Shown piece after piece: positions 45,942 to 58,850 of a stretch of DNA of 64,000 nt. Source of the DNA: Tetrastigma voinierianum (lineage: Eukaryota > Streptophyta > Magnoliopsida > Vitales > Vitaceae); assembly GCA_016808115.1 (NCBI GenBank), contig JAEQBH010001388.1, positions 62,001 to 126,000 of the forward strand, given 5' to 3'. Below the pieces are notes generated by a model. The model was not told the origin of the DNA. It saw only the letters and a program-made list of their open reading frames with translations, and searched no databases. The translations under genes were made by a program, and so were the position numbers. The number at the start of each line of letters is the position of its first letter. Position 1 is the stretch's first letter.

Positions 45942-47163
45942 TGATTACCACCTTAATAGTTTTGCTCCATACTCTAACACTCCACTTTTAAGCACTTTTG
46001 CGTAGTAACTGGCCAAATTGAATCTGGCATCGTTAAGGACTAGCAATGCTTATGATCACCCCATACCAGTTTTGTAGCTTTACGTGCTATATATCTTGAA
46101 GATAAGGACGAAGCCGAGAATGAAGAGATCAATTGAACTCGTAGCCGTAACAAAAATGCAAAAGTGTAAAACATAGAACAATTTTATACTAGAAATTTCG
46201 CAACCCCTGCAAAATTTCCATTTTTTTTTTACTTTTGTCTTCCTTGTGCTTTCCCAAATTGTCCCTATGTAAGCTAGCTTTCGCTTGTCAAATTTGGTAA
46301 TTTATGTTTTTTTGGTGGTATATAATGGCCAAACAACACTTTGTAAAGATAGTTTTAGTTTTATTATTGAATTCTGGGGGAAGCTTGTCGAACAAGTTCC
46401 TATTTCTTTTCATTTTATTTTCTTTTCTTACTATCCAAACACCCTCTGAGGATGTTATTTCAGAGGATGAGTGGCTAAAACCCTTTCCTCCTTGAAGTAG
46501 AAGGCCACTAGGTGAAGGATCCTAAGGCAAACTAAGGGTTTCCATGTTTTTCACGCAGATATCCACTATCATTATTGTTCTTCTCTTCAACTTTAGGTTT
46601 TGATCCCTTTGAGTCACCTTGAATGGTCACTACTTGGTAAGCTTTCAGGGCTTATTAGATGCTTAATGAGTGATGTTCGTTAGTTATCATTTATTAGCCA
46701 TTGGAAGGTGAGTCAAGGAGACGGTGTTTTTAATTAATGAGAACACACGGCCGTTGAATGCAAGCATTTCAAAGAGATGAATGTGGTGGTTAGTTTTTAT
46801 AAATAAATGAAAGATCCTGCCGAGATAACTACGTTATCCTCCCCAATGCGAGGTAAAGACCCAGAAACCCCCTCATTTGCCTAAAAGAACCTAAACCTAG
46901 TGTCCTAATACTTCAAGGGACCTCTTTCCACCTTCTAATCTATTTTATTTTCAATGACAACCATTAAAACCAACCCCTTTTTATCCAACCCCAATATCAA
47001 AAGAGAAACCACCAGTATAAGTCTCATTGTTAGTCATTTTCACGAAGAAAACCCATCTATGTGGGCGATCCTAGAACCATTATGTTATGGTAGCTGTGCT
47101 ATGCTAGTAGAAGGTATTAGGTTATAAATTTTGTTGATAAATACCCTACTGGGTCATGAATCA
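45942..47163 (+). repeat. 5' LTR of E3
   Basis: It starts TGATTACCACC and ends CATGAATCA, 1222 bp. It pairs with the 3' LTR (net 1242 bp). The block GGTGGTATATAATGGCCAAA is preserved in both, as is the 60-residue conceptual ORF at 46304-46495, which I regard as chance. Confidence 0.85.
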
Positions 47164-47165
47164 AA

Positions 47166-47183
47166 TGGCGTCGTTGCCGGGGA
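47166..47183 (+). other. Primer binding site of E3 (tRNA-Asp type)
   Basis: TGGCGTCGTTGCCGGGGA lies two bases after the LTR. It differs by one base from TGGCGCCGTTGCCGGGGA, the primer site I know from Athila-like elements. Confidence 0.85.
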
Positions 47184-47429
47184 TGGTGCCTAAGTGCAAA
47201 TGACAATGTGCTGAACACTTGTGATCCTCATCACAAGCTCTAGTGAATTTCTTTTCTCTTATCATTCTTTCTAAAGAAGCCATCAGTTTCACTGCTTATA
47301 TGTTTTATTCTTTTAGCTAACATTAACTTTTTGGTAGGAATTGTTTTGGTTTCTTTTGGTGTTGTCCTATGTTTCCATGTAAGAGTTTATGTTCCAAGCA
47401 GGAATTCGTATGTATTAGTCAAAATCGCA

Positions 47430-49660
47430 TTCCACAAGATCTCAAATTCTAAATTTAGGACCTCGACCTTTAAACCCACGTGGAACCTCCCACTGAGGGA
47501 CCACATACACCATCCTCGAAGGAAAGTGCACCTCCCATTGTGCCTCCAACTGAGCAAATGGTTGTTAGGTCTACCTGAGCCAATTCCTTCCCATTTTTCA
47601 TAGCATGGAGAGTGAGAACCCTTATTCGCACATGAGGGAGTTTGAGGAGGTCTGCAACACCTTCAAGGAGGAGACTGTCACAGTAGATTTGATGAGACTT
47701 AAGCTTTTTCCTTTCACATTGAAGGATAAAGCCAAAATTTGGCTCAACTCCCTAAGGCCAAGGAGCATCCGAAACTGGACTGAGATGTAGGCTGAATTTT
47801 TGAAGAAATTCTTCTCCACTCATAGAACAAACAACTTGAAAAGGCAGATTTCCACTTTCTCAGCCACTGAGAATGAAAAATTCTATGCGTGTTAGGAGAG
47901 ATATATGGAAGTGCTCAATGCTTGTCCTCACCATGGATTTGACACACTGTTACTGGTTAGCTACTTTTATGATGGAATTTCTCCTGCCATGAAGCAACTG
48001 CTAGAGATTATGTGTGGAGGAGACTTCTTGAACAAACATCCAGAGGAATCTTTGATTTCGAAGGCGTAGGTCAAGCTTTAAAAAAGGTTGGGATGAGTTT
48101 AACCCAAGGGAGATGGAAAGAATGAGGCCTCAACCCAGCACAAGGGATGGCATGTACTCTCTTCCGGGAGGATATGGACATGAAAGCCAAATTTTCAACC
48201 TTAGCTGGCGTCGGGAAGAACTGAAATGAGAAACCAAATAAGAGGTGCAAGCAAAGGATCGAGATTCCTATGCCAAATAAGTCATGCTTAATTTGTCAGT
48301 CCACTGAACATTTGGGAGAATAATGTCCAACTATTCAGCAATGAGGGAGATGTTAGTGGAACAAGCAAATGTTGTTGGTAAATTCAAACCACTAACTAAT
48401 GCACCATATGGCAACACTTACAACCCTAGTTGGAGAAATCACCCAAATCTCTCCTGGAAGCCAAAACCTCCACAGTATGCACTTCCTGCTCCCCCACATT
48501 ATGCTTCAACTTCTCAGCCATCACAACCATAGTCAACTTCTCCAGTTGAACAAGCCATCCTGAACCTTAGCAAAGTGGTAGGTGATTTTGTGGAAGAGTA
48601 GAAAGCAGTCAATGTGCAGTTAAATCAAAAAATTGATACTGTGGAGAGCACTTTGAACAAAAGGATAGATGGGCTCCAAAGTGACATTGCTCAGAAAACT
48701 GACAACTTGCAGTATTCCATCTCAAAGCTCACCAATCAGCAGCAAGTGTAGGAAAATGCCAAATTTCCTTCACAAACCCAGCATAATCCCAAAGGAATCC
48801 CCCGTTATTGCCAATGAAGCTGCTCCCAAGATGGATGAGGTAAAAGCCATTATCACTTTGAGAAGTGGTAAAAAAGTTAAGCAGCCAATATCTAAGCCAC
48901 TACATGCAACCAAAGAACAACAAGAAAAGGAGTTGAAAAGAATAGTGATCAAAGAAGATATGATGAAAAAGAGTATGCCTCCACCTTTCCCTCAAGCACT
49001 TAGAGGCAAAAAGAGGGTGAACAACCCAACTTAGATTTTTGAAGTGTTGAGGTAGGTGAAAGTTAATATCCCTCTTCTAGACATGATCAAGAAGGTCCCA
49101 GCATATGCCAAATTTATAAAAGACTTGTGCATTGTAAAGAGAGGACTGAATGTGGATAAGACAGCTTTCTTGACATAACAGGTGAGCTCCATCATCCAAG
49201 TAAGACCCCAAATGGGAATACAAGGATCCATGGTCTCCTACCATTTCAAAGGAACATCGGGGAACTCAGGTAGAAAAAGCATTGTTGGATCTGGGAGCCA
49301 GTGTAAAATTGTTACCCTACTCAGTCTACAAACAGTTAGGGCTGGGAGGATTAAAGTCTACCACCATCACCTTATCTTTGGCAGATAGATCAATGAAAAT
49401 TCCTAAAGGCATAGTTGAAGATGTCAGAAGGTGGATAAGTTCTATTATCCCGTAGACTCTGTTCTGATATCGGTGCCAATGGTAGTGAGGGCCAATCATG
49501 TGCCCATCATACTTGGGAGACCATTTTTGGCCACATCAAATGCCATCATCAATTGTCAGAATGGGGTCATGCAGCTCACATTTGGCAATATGACACTAGA
49601 GCTCAACAAATTTACGGGGCGCATGCCAATCCAAAGGAAGTTTGCCTGATAGGCAATAGT
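47430..49660 (+). pseudogene. gag-protease of E3, broken
   Basis: The capsid domain is well preserved: ENPYSHMREFEEVCNTF, LKLFPFTLKDKAKIWLNSL (47605-47790), then past a stop AEFLKKFF, THRTNNLKRQIS, ACPHHGFDTLLLVSYFYDGI and MKQLLEIMCGGDFL (to about 48040). After damaged sequence, the zinc knuckle CLICQSTEHLGE-stop-C (48285-48329) keeps C-x2-C-x4-H-x4-C spacing, with a stop between His and the last Cys. GNTYNPSWRNHPN follows (about 48400-48445). Then comes a coiled region with ITLRSGKKVKQP. The aspartic protease has LLDLGASVKLLPYSVY (about 49280-49330), IPKGIVEDV, and after a frameshift PIILGRPFLATSNAI (49500-49550). It ends where RT would begin in an autonomous element. Confidence 0.85.
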
Positions 49661-50411
49661 GTGGGGGAACATTATGCTTGAAAACTGCAAAGGGAGCTAA
49701 TGGAGAATTTAGAAGAGGTTGATGAAGAATTATCAACCCTACCAATCACCCCAGTAGCTCCACTAATTCCTCCAACACCACCCGCACAAACACCTCGAAG
49801 AACTAGGTCGAGTGCACTCAGTCTCCCTGAGATCAGGCAGAGTCCATTGCTTGATCTTTTATTTTATTTTATTTTTATTTATTTCTCTTTTTCTTTTTGC
49901 TTTATTCAAAATTTTCCTCCAATTTACCTTTCGTAGCTTCTTTTTTATCTTCCTGCTATTTTTTTTTTTTTAATTTTCCTATGTTTGTTTTTACAGGGTT
50001 GTGTTAATTTTCTAAAGCAGGTCCAATAGCTCACAATTAAATTCACAAGCCCAAAAAAAAAAAAAAAAAAAAAAATTCACAATGCAATTTCCCAGGGTCA
50101 CCTATATTCGCAGCATTTTTTCCCAAGGGTTGCAAAAATTCACAACCCTCAGCTTGATTTTCTGCTCGCAGACCCTCCCCCTTCCCAGGCCTGCGAACCC
50201 TGCAGTTACATTCATTGCTCCCCCCAAATCCCTTCACATTCCACTCCACACCATTTTTTATCCTCCACCTATTCAAACCCTTCACATTCTATTTTCTTTA
50301 AATAAGAGATCACCCTCCCTGCCAAACCTACATCTCCCTTGCGAAACACCAAAGCCACCCCCCCTGCGAAAGCCATCTATGCCTGTAAAGCCCTCTTCAT
50401 TCAGTCTGCTC
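49661..50411 (+). other. Linker between gag-pro and ORF2 of E3
   Basis: The first 200 bp still read as the acidic/proline-rich tail of the polyprotein (MENLEEVDEELS, then PLIPPTPPAQTPRRTRS). The rest is T-rich non-coding sequence, with a run of about 22 A at 50053-50074 and a pyrimidine-rich leader before ORF2. There is no reverse transcriptase. Confidence 0.6.
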
Positions 50412-50834
50412 ATGGCAAAGACCTAAGGAGGCCATAGTTCTTCGTCCCAACACCGTGCGAGGCCCTCCTCCTCGCTCTACACACAAATTGCCGCTAGAGC
50501 CGGCTAGGTGCCGCCAAACTCTTGCCGATCCTAAGGAGCCTAATGTTCCCAAGCAACCGCCCGCTCTTCCGATGGGCGCATGTATGACATAAGGATTAGG
50601 CCCTTGCCAACAAATCCTCATCACCTACCTAATCAGTAAAGTGGCGGGCCAGATCTCTAGCTCCGAGAGTCTTCACAAGCTTGTTCGTTGGACCAAAAGA
50701 CATATACACGAGACACTATTACCAGTTGACTATTATCTAATCCTCAAAGAATAGTTCCATGAAACTTGTTGATTATATTTCCTTGCAAGTATACTGATAT
50801 AAAATGGTTTCCTGAAGAATAGATACATTTTTTA
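50412..50834 (+). pseudogene. ORF2 of E3, N-terminal part
   Basis: The ATG at 50412 opens MAKT followed at once by a TAA stop, then GGHSSSSQHRARPSSS in the same frame. From memory, plant homologues start MAKTRG, so the stop is a disabling mutation near the start. The frame degrades by about 50640. The ORF is then cut by the antisense LTR at 50835 and resumes at 53305. Confidence 0.55.
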
Positions 50835-53304
50835 TGTTGATCCATGATTCTGCAAGTGCACAGGTCGAACAAGTAATAAAGTGGATTTTAGTCCGTGATA
50901 TCGATCCTTAATGTAGATCTCAAGAATTTTCTAATCAACTACCCTAACTACTCAAGCTCTATACTATTTGGACTATGATGGACAATTTGAATCAGCTTTG
51001 AAAGCCTTAAAATAATGAAAACTAAAAAGAATTGAATTAATAACAAATGAATTGATAACTGAAATAATGAAATGACAAATTTAGACTCGAATGGGCTTAT
51101 CTATAAAGGAACATTGAAAATAAAGCTATTGTGAAGAATCAATTCCTACAACAGGTCGTAATTTTGCTTTCCTCGAACCACGATTTCAAATGAGTCCACA
51201 AGGAATATGGTAGTGCACCTGGATTCTCCAAACCCCACTGCTCATCATCTAACCCAATCGTTTTTCAAGACAAGTGGGTTAGATAACTACCTTTAACTGG
51301 GCCGCCTTGCTCGGTATTTTTCTTTTCAATACTTCCATACCATTAACCCGGACTGTAAACCCGAGTCTCTAAATTATAGTCATTGCAATGTGATGCACTA
51401 TACTGTTTCTCTTCTCGTAATTAGAATAAAATTTCATTCTTTCCCCTCGATAGATCCTGCTAACACTGGGATTGAATTCACCCATTCAATCGAGGCAGTC
51501 CTTCCGCATGTTTAAATTGATAAATCGTTCAACCTATTCTCGTCCATGAAAGAGGATTTATCACCCTAATCACAGAGCACATTAAATCACTATCAGCGTG
51601 TTCAAGATATCACCACGACTGTTCATCACTCTCAGAATGCCTTCCCCCTCAGGTCACTCGTGAGGGCCTCCCCGGAAATCGCAGCTTGAGACAATCCGCT
51701 CTGGCGGGTAGGCGACACTGAGCATTGGGATCAATTCCACAAAAATAAAACAAACCGAAGAAGTAGATTTACAAATCAGTTCAGATCAATGAATAAAATT
51801 CTCGGCAGGAAGATAATTTTGACAATAGAGTCATTTCAATGGAAGCCGGGTTTCAAACCATCGATTACACCATACTGGCTCACGACTCGGCGTTCACTGT
51901 AATTAGAAACTCACAGTTCAATCCAAACTTAGTCTGAATTCAAACAACCGTGACAAGAATTTAGTTAAAATATAAATTTGCATTCAGCTAAACTTTAACA
52001 AATAACGTTCGTATCCAAACTTGAAAATATACATGAATTAATCTAAATAAAAAACAAAGAAAGAAAAGAAAATTAAATAAGGAGCCTTCAAAGAACCCAG
52101 ATCTCTTCAAGTCGCCAAGAGCCGTTCCTTCCGCAGCGCCTACATATTTATAGGTTCTGCTGGGCCCACTTTTACGTAACTCTTTTTTTTACTTCAGCTG
52201 AATCATTCCAGCTTGGTTATTGGGATGTCGCGACATCACCCTTTGTCGCACCCTCTGCTGCCTCGCCTCGTCATGGTAAGCCTTACTGGTCGCGACATGT
52301 CTGTGGAACCGATGTCGCAGCAATTTGATCTTGTCGCGACTTTCTTTGAACCGGATGTCGCGACAGCCTTATTGACGCCGCGACCTACCTCTTTTTAGAT
52401 TGCTCTGATGTCGCTGACAAACCAATGTCACGCGACCTTCCGGGTCTTTGGCAAATGGATGTCGCGACCTCTTTATGATTTCGCGACTGCTCCTTTACTC
52501 GCTTATCGCGACCGCTTAATGATGTCACGACCAAGTCTTTGGTAATTGATGTGGCGACAACCATGTCACGCGATCTTCTTTCTTATAACCGCGGTCGCTA
52601 ATCACCGGAATGATGTCGCGAATTTCCTTCAGCTGACGCCGCGATACTGATCTTGTCGCTAATTCCTTTTAGTAGAACCGAGCGTCGCGACCATTTGAAT
52701 GATGTCGCGACTTTCAAATGATTATGTCGCGACCTTAGTTTCCTTGCGTCGGGTGTCGCTGACCGCTTCGATTCGGTCGATGTCGCGACCGCATCCCGTG
52801 ATGTCGCGACATAAATGTTCGGCCAATTGTTTATCTTCGTCGCGAATTTCTTTTCAGGTCGCCGACCTCATTGTCCACATCAGACCGGGTTTAATTTCTG
52901 TCGCTGATTCTCTGAATGATGTCGCTATTATCATGGTCTTCTTCTTCATCAATTCCGGGTTGCTTGACTTGAGTTTTTCACTCGTACTTATTTTCGGTTT
53001 CACCACGCTTCATCGGCGATCGGAGCTTTCTAGAAGTTGCAACCTTAATATGTATTTAGATTGTCAGAAGGCTTCACGACATCAAATCCTTTAATCCTTG
53101 CGCCTCTCCCGCTCTAATTTCCTTCACCTGGGCCATCGCATCGCCACCACACTCGCCTCTTTACCGCACTTCGCTTTCTTTGAATTCTCGCGCACGCCAG
53201 CTTTGGTGAAGTATTTCATATTCCTGCACATAAATCAGCCTTTTTTAGAATAAAATAAATCAGAAAAATGGACTGAAAATAGATGACTTTTAAGCTCATC
53301 AACA
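50835..53304 (-). mobile_element. Antisense LTR (Athila-like) inserted in ORF2 of E3
   Basis: It begins TGTTGATCCATGATTCTGC and ends CTCATCAACA, giving matching inverted ends TGTTGAT/ATCAACA. Read on the minus strand it has a TCGCGA-rich array (52945-52226), then a TATA-like ACCTATAAATATG (about 52157-52145). Near its end it has GGATCGATATCACGGACTA, which resembles GGATCGATATCCGCACTACA near the E2 LTR 3' end. I found no target duplication and no internal region, so it is a solo LTR or a deleted element. Confidence 0.65.
52226..52945 (-). repeat. TCGCGA array, at least 14 exact hexamers
   Basis: GATGTCGCGAC-type words recur every 20-60 bp. By eye I count 14 exact TCGCGA between 52228 and about 52844, plus many one-base variants (TCACGCGAC, GCCGCGAC, TGTCGCTGAC). 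The spacers differ, so this is a motif array rather than a simple tandem repeat. Conceptual ORFs across it are not genes. Confidence 0.85.
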
Positions 53305-54190
53305 GTCACAGCCATAGGTGCCTCCGTAGTCTCCACCACCTCCGGAGCCTCAGCTATCATTCCACTATCACCTGGCTCTATTCTCTCTGCTGTGATGAGG
53401 CCACTTTTCCCCTATGCTCCAATAGAAGGAAACATTGACTACGACAACAAGGATTTCCACAACGAACACTTTTATGACATCCTGGCTTTTGCCAATTTGC
53501 CGGAGCCGATGGGACTCGTTCAGCGCTACTCTCTAGAGTCGTTCATGACTTCACGTTGATTTTTCTATCCGAGAGTAGTGATTGACTTTTACCGGACCAT
53601 GATGTCCCGAGGTGAGCACCATCCTATTGCTATTCACTTTACCATTGATTGTCGTCAAGGCATCCTTCGAGCAGCCGATATAGCTGTCGCTTTTCACCTT
53701 CTAGTGGCCTTGGCCAATTCAGCGGATTATAAAGTGCAGGCAACATCCTTCACCCTGAGACGGTCCGATCCTTTCGAGACACACGGCCAAATTTTTATTT
53801 TGTTCCGTATGTGCCTTCCAAATTGTGGATGCTTTTTGTAGACCATATGCTACGGTCCAATTTGTTTCCTCTTCAGCATGTTGTCCAGAGGCGAGGCGCC
53901 ATCCTAGAAGCCCTATATCGCATCTATGAGGGCTTTTGGTTTAACCTCCCGGAGCTTATTATGTCATCCCTCTTCCATTTCGAGGAGAAAATCCATAGAA
54001 AGCACCTCAGTAGAGCCGAGACCATTCCACTATTGTTTTCGAGGTTCCTCTCTCATGTATTAGAGCACCTAGGTTTTCGGGCTGAGCCCCATCAAGAGCA
54101 CCGTCGAGTTTGCGAGGCCGCATTTACCATCGGGGAAGTGGCGCCAGGCCCGGGGCCCCTTCTCCCCGCATATCCTCCCGCTGGAGGCTG
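53305..54190 (+). pseudogene. ORF2 of E3, main domain ('putative plant transposon protein' type)
   Basis: Blocks in order are MRPLFPYAPIEGNIDYDNKD, HFYDILAFANLPEPMGLVQR, FFYPRVVIDFYRTMMSRG, HPIAIHFTIDCRQGILRAAD (53578-53760), then a frameshift. It continues with VDHMLRSNLFPLQHVVQRRG, ILEALYRIYEGFWF, MSSLFHFEEKIHRKHLSR and VLEHLGFRAEPHQEHRRVC (53811-54191). I recognise this as a common plant retroelement ORF. It has the same place in the element as ORF2 of E1 and E2, but a visibly different sequence. It has one internal stop and at least one frameshift. Role unknown. Confidence 0.7.
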
Positions 54191-55983
54191 ATCCCTAAAC
54201 ATGATCCTCCACAGGTCCAGTAGCCCCGAGCAGCCCTTGCTCAAGAGCCCCACATCATAATGTCAGCAGCCCTTGCCTTTTACCCACTGCCTGCCCCCCG
54301 TGTGCCTTCAGCACACTCTTCACCTCCAACTCCTACTGCTCTAGCTGACCCCAGCTTATCTTCACCACTAGTGGCATCTATCCACATCATTGCTCAGATT
54401 TTCGGCTTATTTATGGTCGTTGTCCGCAATTTCAGGTTAAGACCCCAGTCCTTTGTCAGCCGCACGTCGCATGGTTTGAGCTATGATGGCTCAGACCTAA
54501 GTTTTCCTTGCTCAAAATACCGCCATCCTTGTTCAAGTTCAGCAACACCTGGGCTTGCCACCTATCCCTCTCACTCCAGCAATAGCAGCCACAGGATCAC
54601 AAGCTCCACCACCTGCAGCTCCAATGGTCATTCCAATAGCGCTTATGTGCAGATTCGCCTCCAAATTTCACCAAATGCTTATCTTTTGCTCCCGCTCGCC
54701 TCAAGGATGAGGATGAGGTTCCACCCGCCACCTAATTACTTGAGGAGGGTATCACTTCCTTCACAAGTTTCCATTCAGTAACCCATCGAGGACAATGACA
54801 AATTCGGTTGGGGGGAGAGTTAATGAAGGAAGTGTCATTTATGTTTTGAGCAAGTCTTTTTTGTTTAATTGAATGGCTTGCTAGTTAGTTATTATTATTT
54901 TATTTTTTTTACAGTACAAGTATATGTTTTAGTTTTCAACACATGTTTTAGTTATTGTCTATAATTTCTCATTTACAAATTTTTTTTTGTAAATGCTCAA
55001 CTTACTACATGAGAAATTTAAGTCTTATCTCAATATTGTTGATGTTGGAATGGTGTTATGCTTAGTTGAGTTGATGAACTGTTGAAATTCTTCTTTCTTC
55101 AACCTTATTTCTTCCACTTTGAACTAACCACACACTATGCACATTAGGTTTCAATTATAAGCTGAAAAACTGTCTTACCTCTTAAACCCTGCAAAAATCT
55201 AGCCTAGTACCTTTGGCCACCTTTAATAGGTCGAGACCCCTGAATAAAAGACCAATGAGTCTTTCAAAAAAAAAGAAAAAGAAAAAAAAAATTTGTGACA
55301 CTTGCCTTGAAACCCGAGCACGGTTCGAGGGGTATATGGCGAAAGTCTATAAAGCTTGGTGCCCTAAACCAACTGGTTGGGAGTCACCGACTTTGTTGCT
55401 CGTTACACGGGTGGATAGGTGGATTTTAGCAACTTGTAGGTGCTGGAGTTTCAAGCTTATTAAAAGTTCGAGGTAAAACTTGAAAAAGTTAGTATCGAGA
55501 AACTCTCGTGACTTGGATGACCTAAACATTACAATTGGTTGGGAGTCATCAGGACCTCGTTACATGGACAATTATGTAATCTGATTCCCTCAACATTGCA
55601 CCCCTACAACACAAAAGAGTTGTGAAATAAAAGCTGGGTCCTGATCTATTGAGGTTAGTTAGTCTGCTAGGTATAGAAAAGAGCTAGGTCAGAGAGAGCA
55701 AATTTTTACAAATTTATTTTTGAAAACTAATCAAGTTAACACTTAGGGTTTTCGTGGAAGGTTTCAAAGTTGGTTCTCTAGGAGTTGACACCGTTTTGAT
55801 ACTTGATTTGTATAGCACACACTTTTCCCCGAGATAGTCTTTGGGTAGGATTTTAAGACTTTGCTGAAAGTTAGGTATTATCCCCTCATTTTGAAAACCA
55901 TCTTTATGGATATAGTTCATCCGCTTTGATCGTTCTTTCTTCTTTCATTGCTAAGGGACTAGCAATGTATAGGTTGGGGGGAG
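54191..55983 (+). other. 3' non-coding region and polypurine tract of E3
   Basis: A proline/serine-rich coding tail fades by about 54780. GGTTGGGGGGAGAG (54807-54820) is an internal purine tract. An A-rich run (55265-55291) is followed by the conserved AACTGGTTGGGAGTCACCGA motif (55371-55390), and a second weaker copy GGTTGGGAGTCATC lies near 55538. The tract GGTTGGGGGGAG (55972-55983) directly precedes the 3' LTR. Confidence 0.65.
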
Positions 55984-57787
55984 TGATTACTACCCAAATA
56001 GTGTTGTTCTATACTCTTAACACTCCGGGTTTTGAGCACTTTTTGCGTGGTAATCAGCCAAATTGACCCAATTAGCACATTAAGGACTTAGCAATGCTTC
56101 TGATCAATTTTATAGCAATTTTTGTAGTTTTCACATGCTATATATCTTGAAGATAGGGATGCAACTTGAGCGTGAAGTGATCCATTGAATTAAAGCCATT
56201 AAACCGTATATGTTAAAATAGAGAACACTTGTATGGGTTGCAATTTCAAGAACCCTTGCAAAATTTCCATTTTTTTTTACTTTTGTCTCTCATTTTTGTG
56301 TTTTCTTCCCAAATTGTCCCTATGTAATAGTTTCTGCTTTTCAATTTGGTAATTTATGTTGTTTTGGTGGTATATAATGGCCAAACAACACTTTGTAAAG
56401 ACAGTTTTAGTTTTATTATTGAATTCTGGGGGAAGCTTGTCTAACAAGCTCCTGTTTCTTTTCATTTTCTTTCATTTTATTTTCTTTTCTCACTATACAA
56501 ACTGTGGGACCCCTTTCCCGGCCCGACCCGTTTTGGCGGATCCGAACCGAGTCCGGGATGCCCTGTTATCACTCAATCACTCAAAATCATATCTTTGCGG
56601 AAGCGATTTCAAAATTGGGCAAGCCCATAAACATTTACATTTAACAAAATACATTTACAATGAAGGCATTCAAGCCTTTTCAAAATGATTTACAAAAATA
56701 GATGTTCAGAGTTCAAATTGTTTTTTACAGAATATTAATATCCAAAAGAAAACATGGAATGAATGTACATGCCTGGTTATTACCCGAATCTCCCTTCTTT
56801 ATGACTCGACGCTCCGATCTTGGGTCCGCTTCGATCACTATCTATCGCAGACCGCGCATTGCAAAACAATACTAAGAATTTTCATGCTTAGTGGTTCTTA
56901 CAAATCCATTCCTCGCCGCTTTAAAATCAATCATGTAATTCTAACAATTCAAAACTTTAAAACCTTTTATGGATGATCAATGTAACAATACATATATTTG
57001 TTATATATATACAATCAGTTGTAAATTATTGATTCATCCCCAAAATACACTTTCATATTCAATATTTCACAATTTCAAATCAATTCAAATATGCTCACAA
57101 ATTCAATTCAGTTCTACAATTCAATTCAGTTTTGCAATTCAATCTAGTTTCACAATCACCCGCTATGCCCTTAATTCAATTATTTTTAACGAATTTAACT
57201 CTTATGTCTTCGATATAATGTGATATCGAGTCACTCTAGCATGGTCCTACTGGCCGTTGATCTGAGTGACACATCAATACAATAGTTCGCTAGCATCGCT
57301 ATTTTGACTCTATTGGTATATTCAATTCATCTCTAATACAACTAAACTAAGTGAAGACATTCTATTTAAGGGGGCTCCTAAATTCCTTATAGCAAAGTAT
57401 AGTACCATATGTACATTTGTATAAATAGTTCACTAATAGTCATGCAATTTTCTATATGCAAACATTTTACAATCAATTCCTTTCCAAAATTATTTAAAAC
57501 AATTTAATATGTTTTTCTTATGCATTTAGAACAAGCTTCCTTCAAATATTGAAACGAGAATAGGAAATATGTAATAAACATGCAAAAAAATATGAAACGA
57601 GGAATAGTTTGTGAACAAACCCAAAGCTTTCAGACTTTAGTTCAAGTCCTCAAAGTCTCAATCTCAGCCAGGGGTTTTCCTGCCACCCTATTCCAAAAAA
57701 ACCATTAAAGAACAATATCATTTGTGCATGATAGTGGTTTTGGTTAGGGACGCTACTGGAGTTTAATATGAGTTCTACTTTAAATTA

Positions 57788-58850
<1,063 letters not shown>

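Noticed and set aside
46304..46495. Small ORF with a hydrophobic segment, conserved at 56356-56688
   Set aside because: Both copies lie at the same place in the two LTRs of E3, so their similarity is LTR identity, not coding constraint; no domain is recognisable.
49661..50411. Searched for a reverse transcriptase between protease and ORF2 of E3
   Set aside because: No KKKDG, YxDD-type or other RT block in any frame; the gap is too short for RT, RNase H and integrase.
54260..54781. 173-residue plus-strand ORF rich in Ser and Pro
   Set aside because: It follows ORF2 of E3 in a region of P/S-rich decayed tail; no conserved motif, and composition explains its openness.
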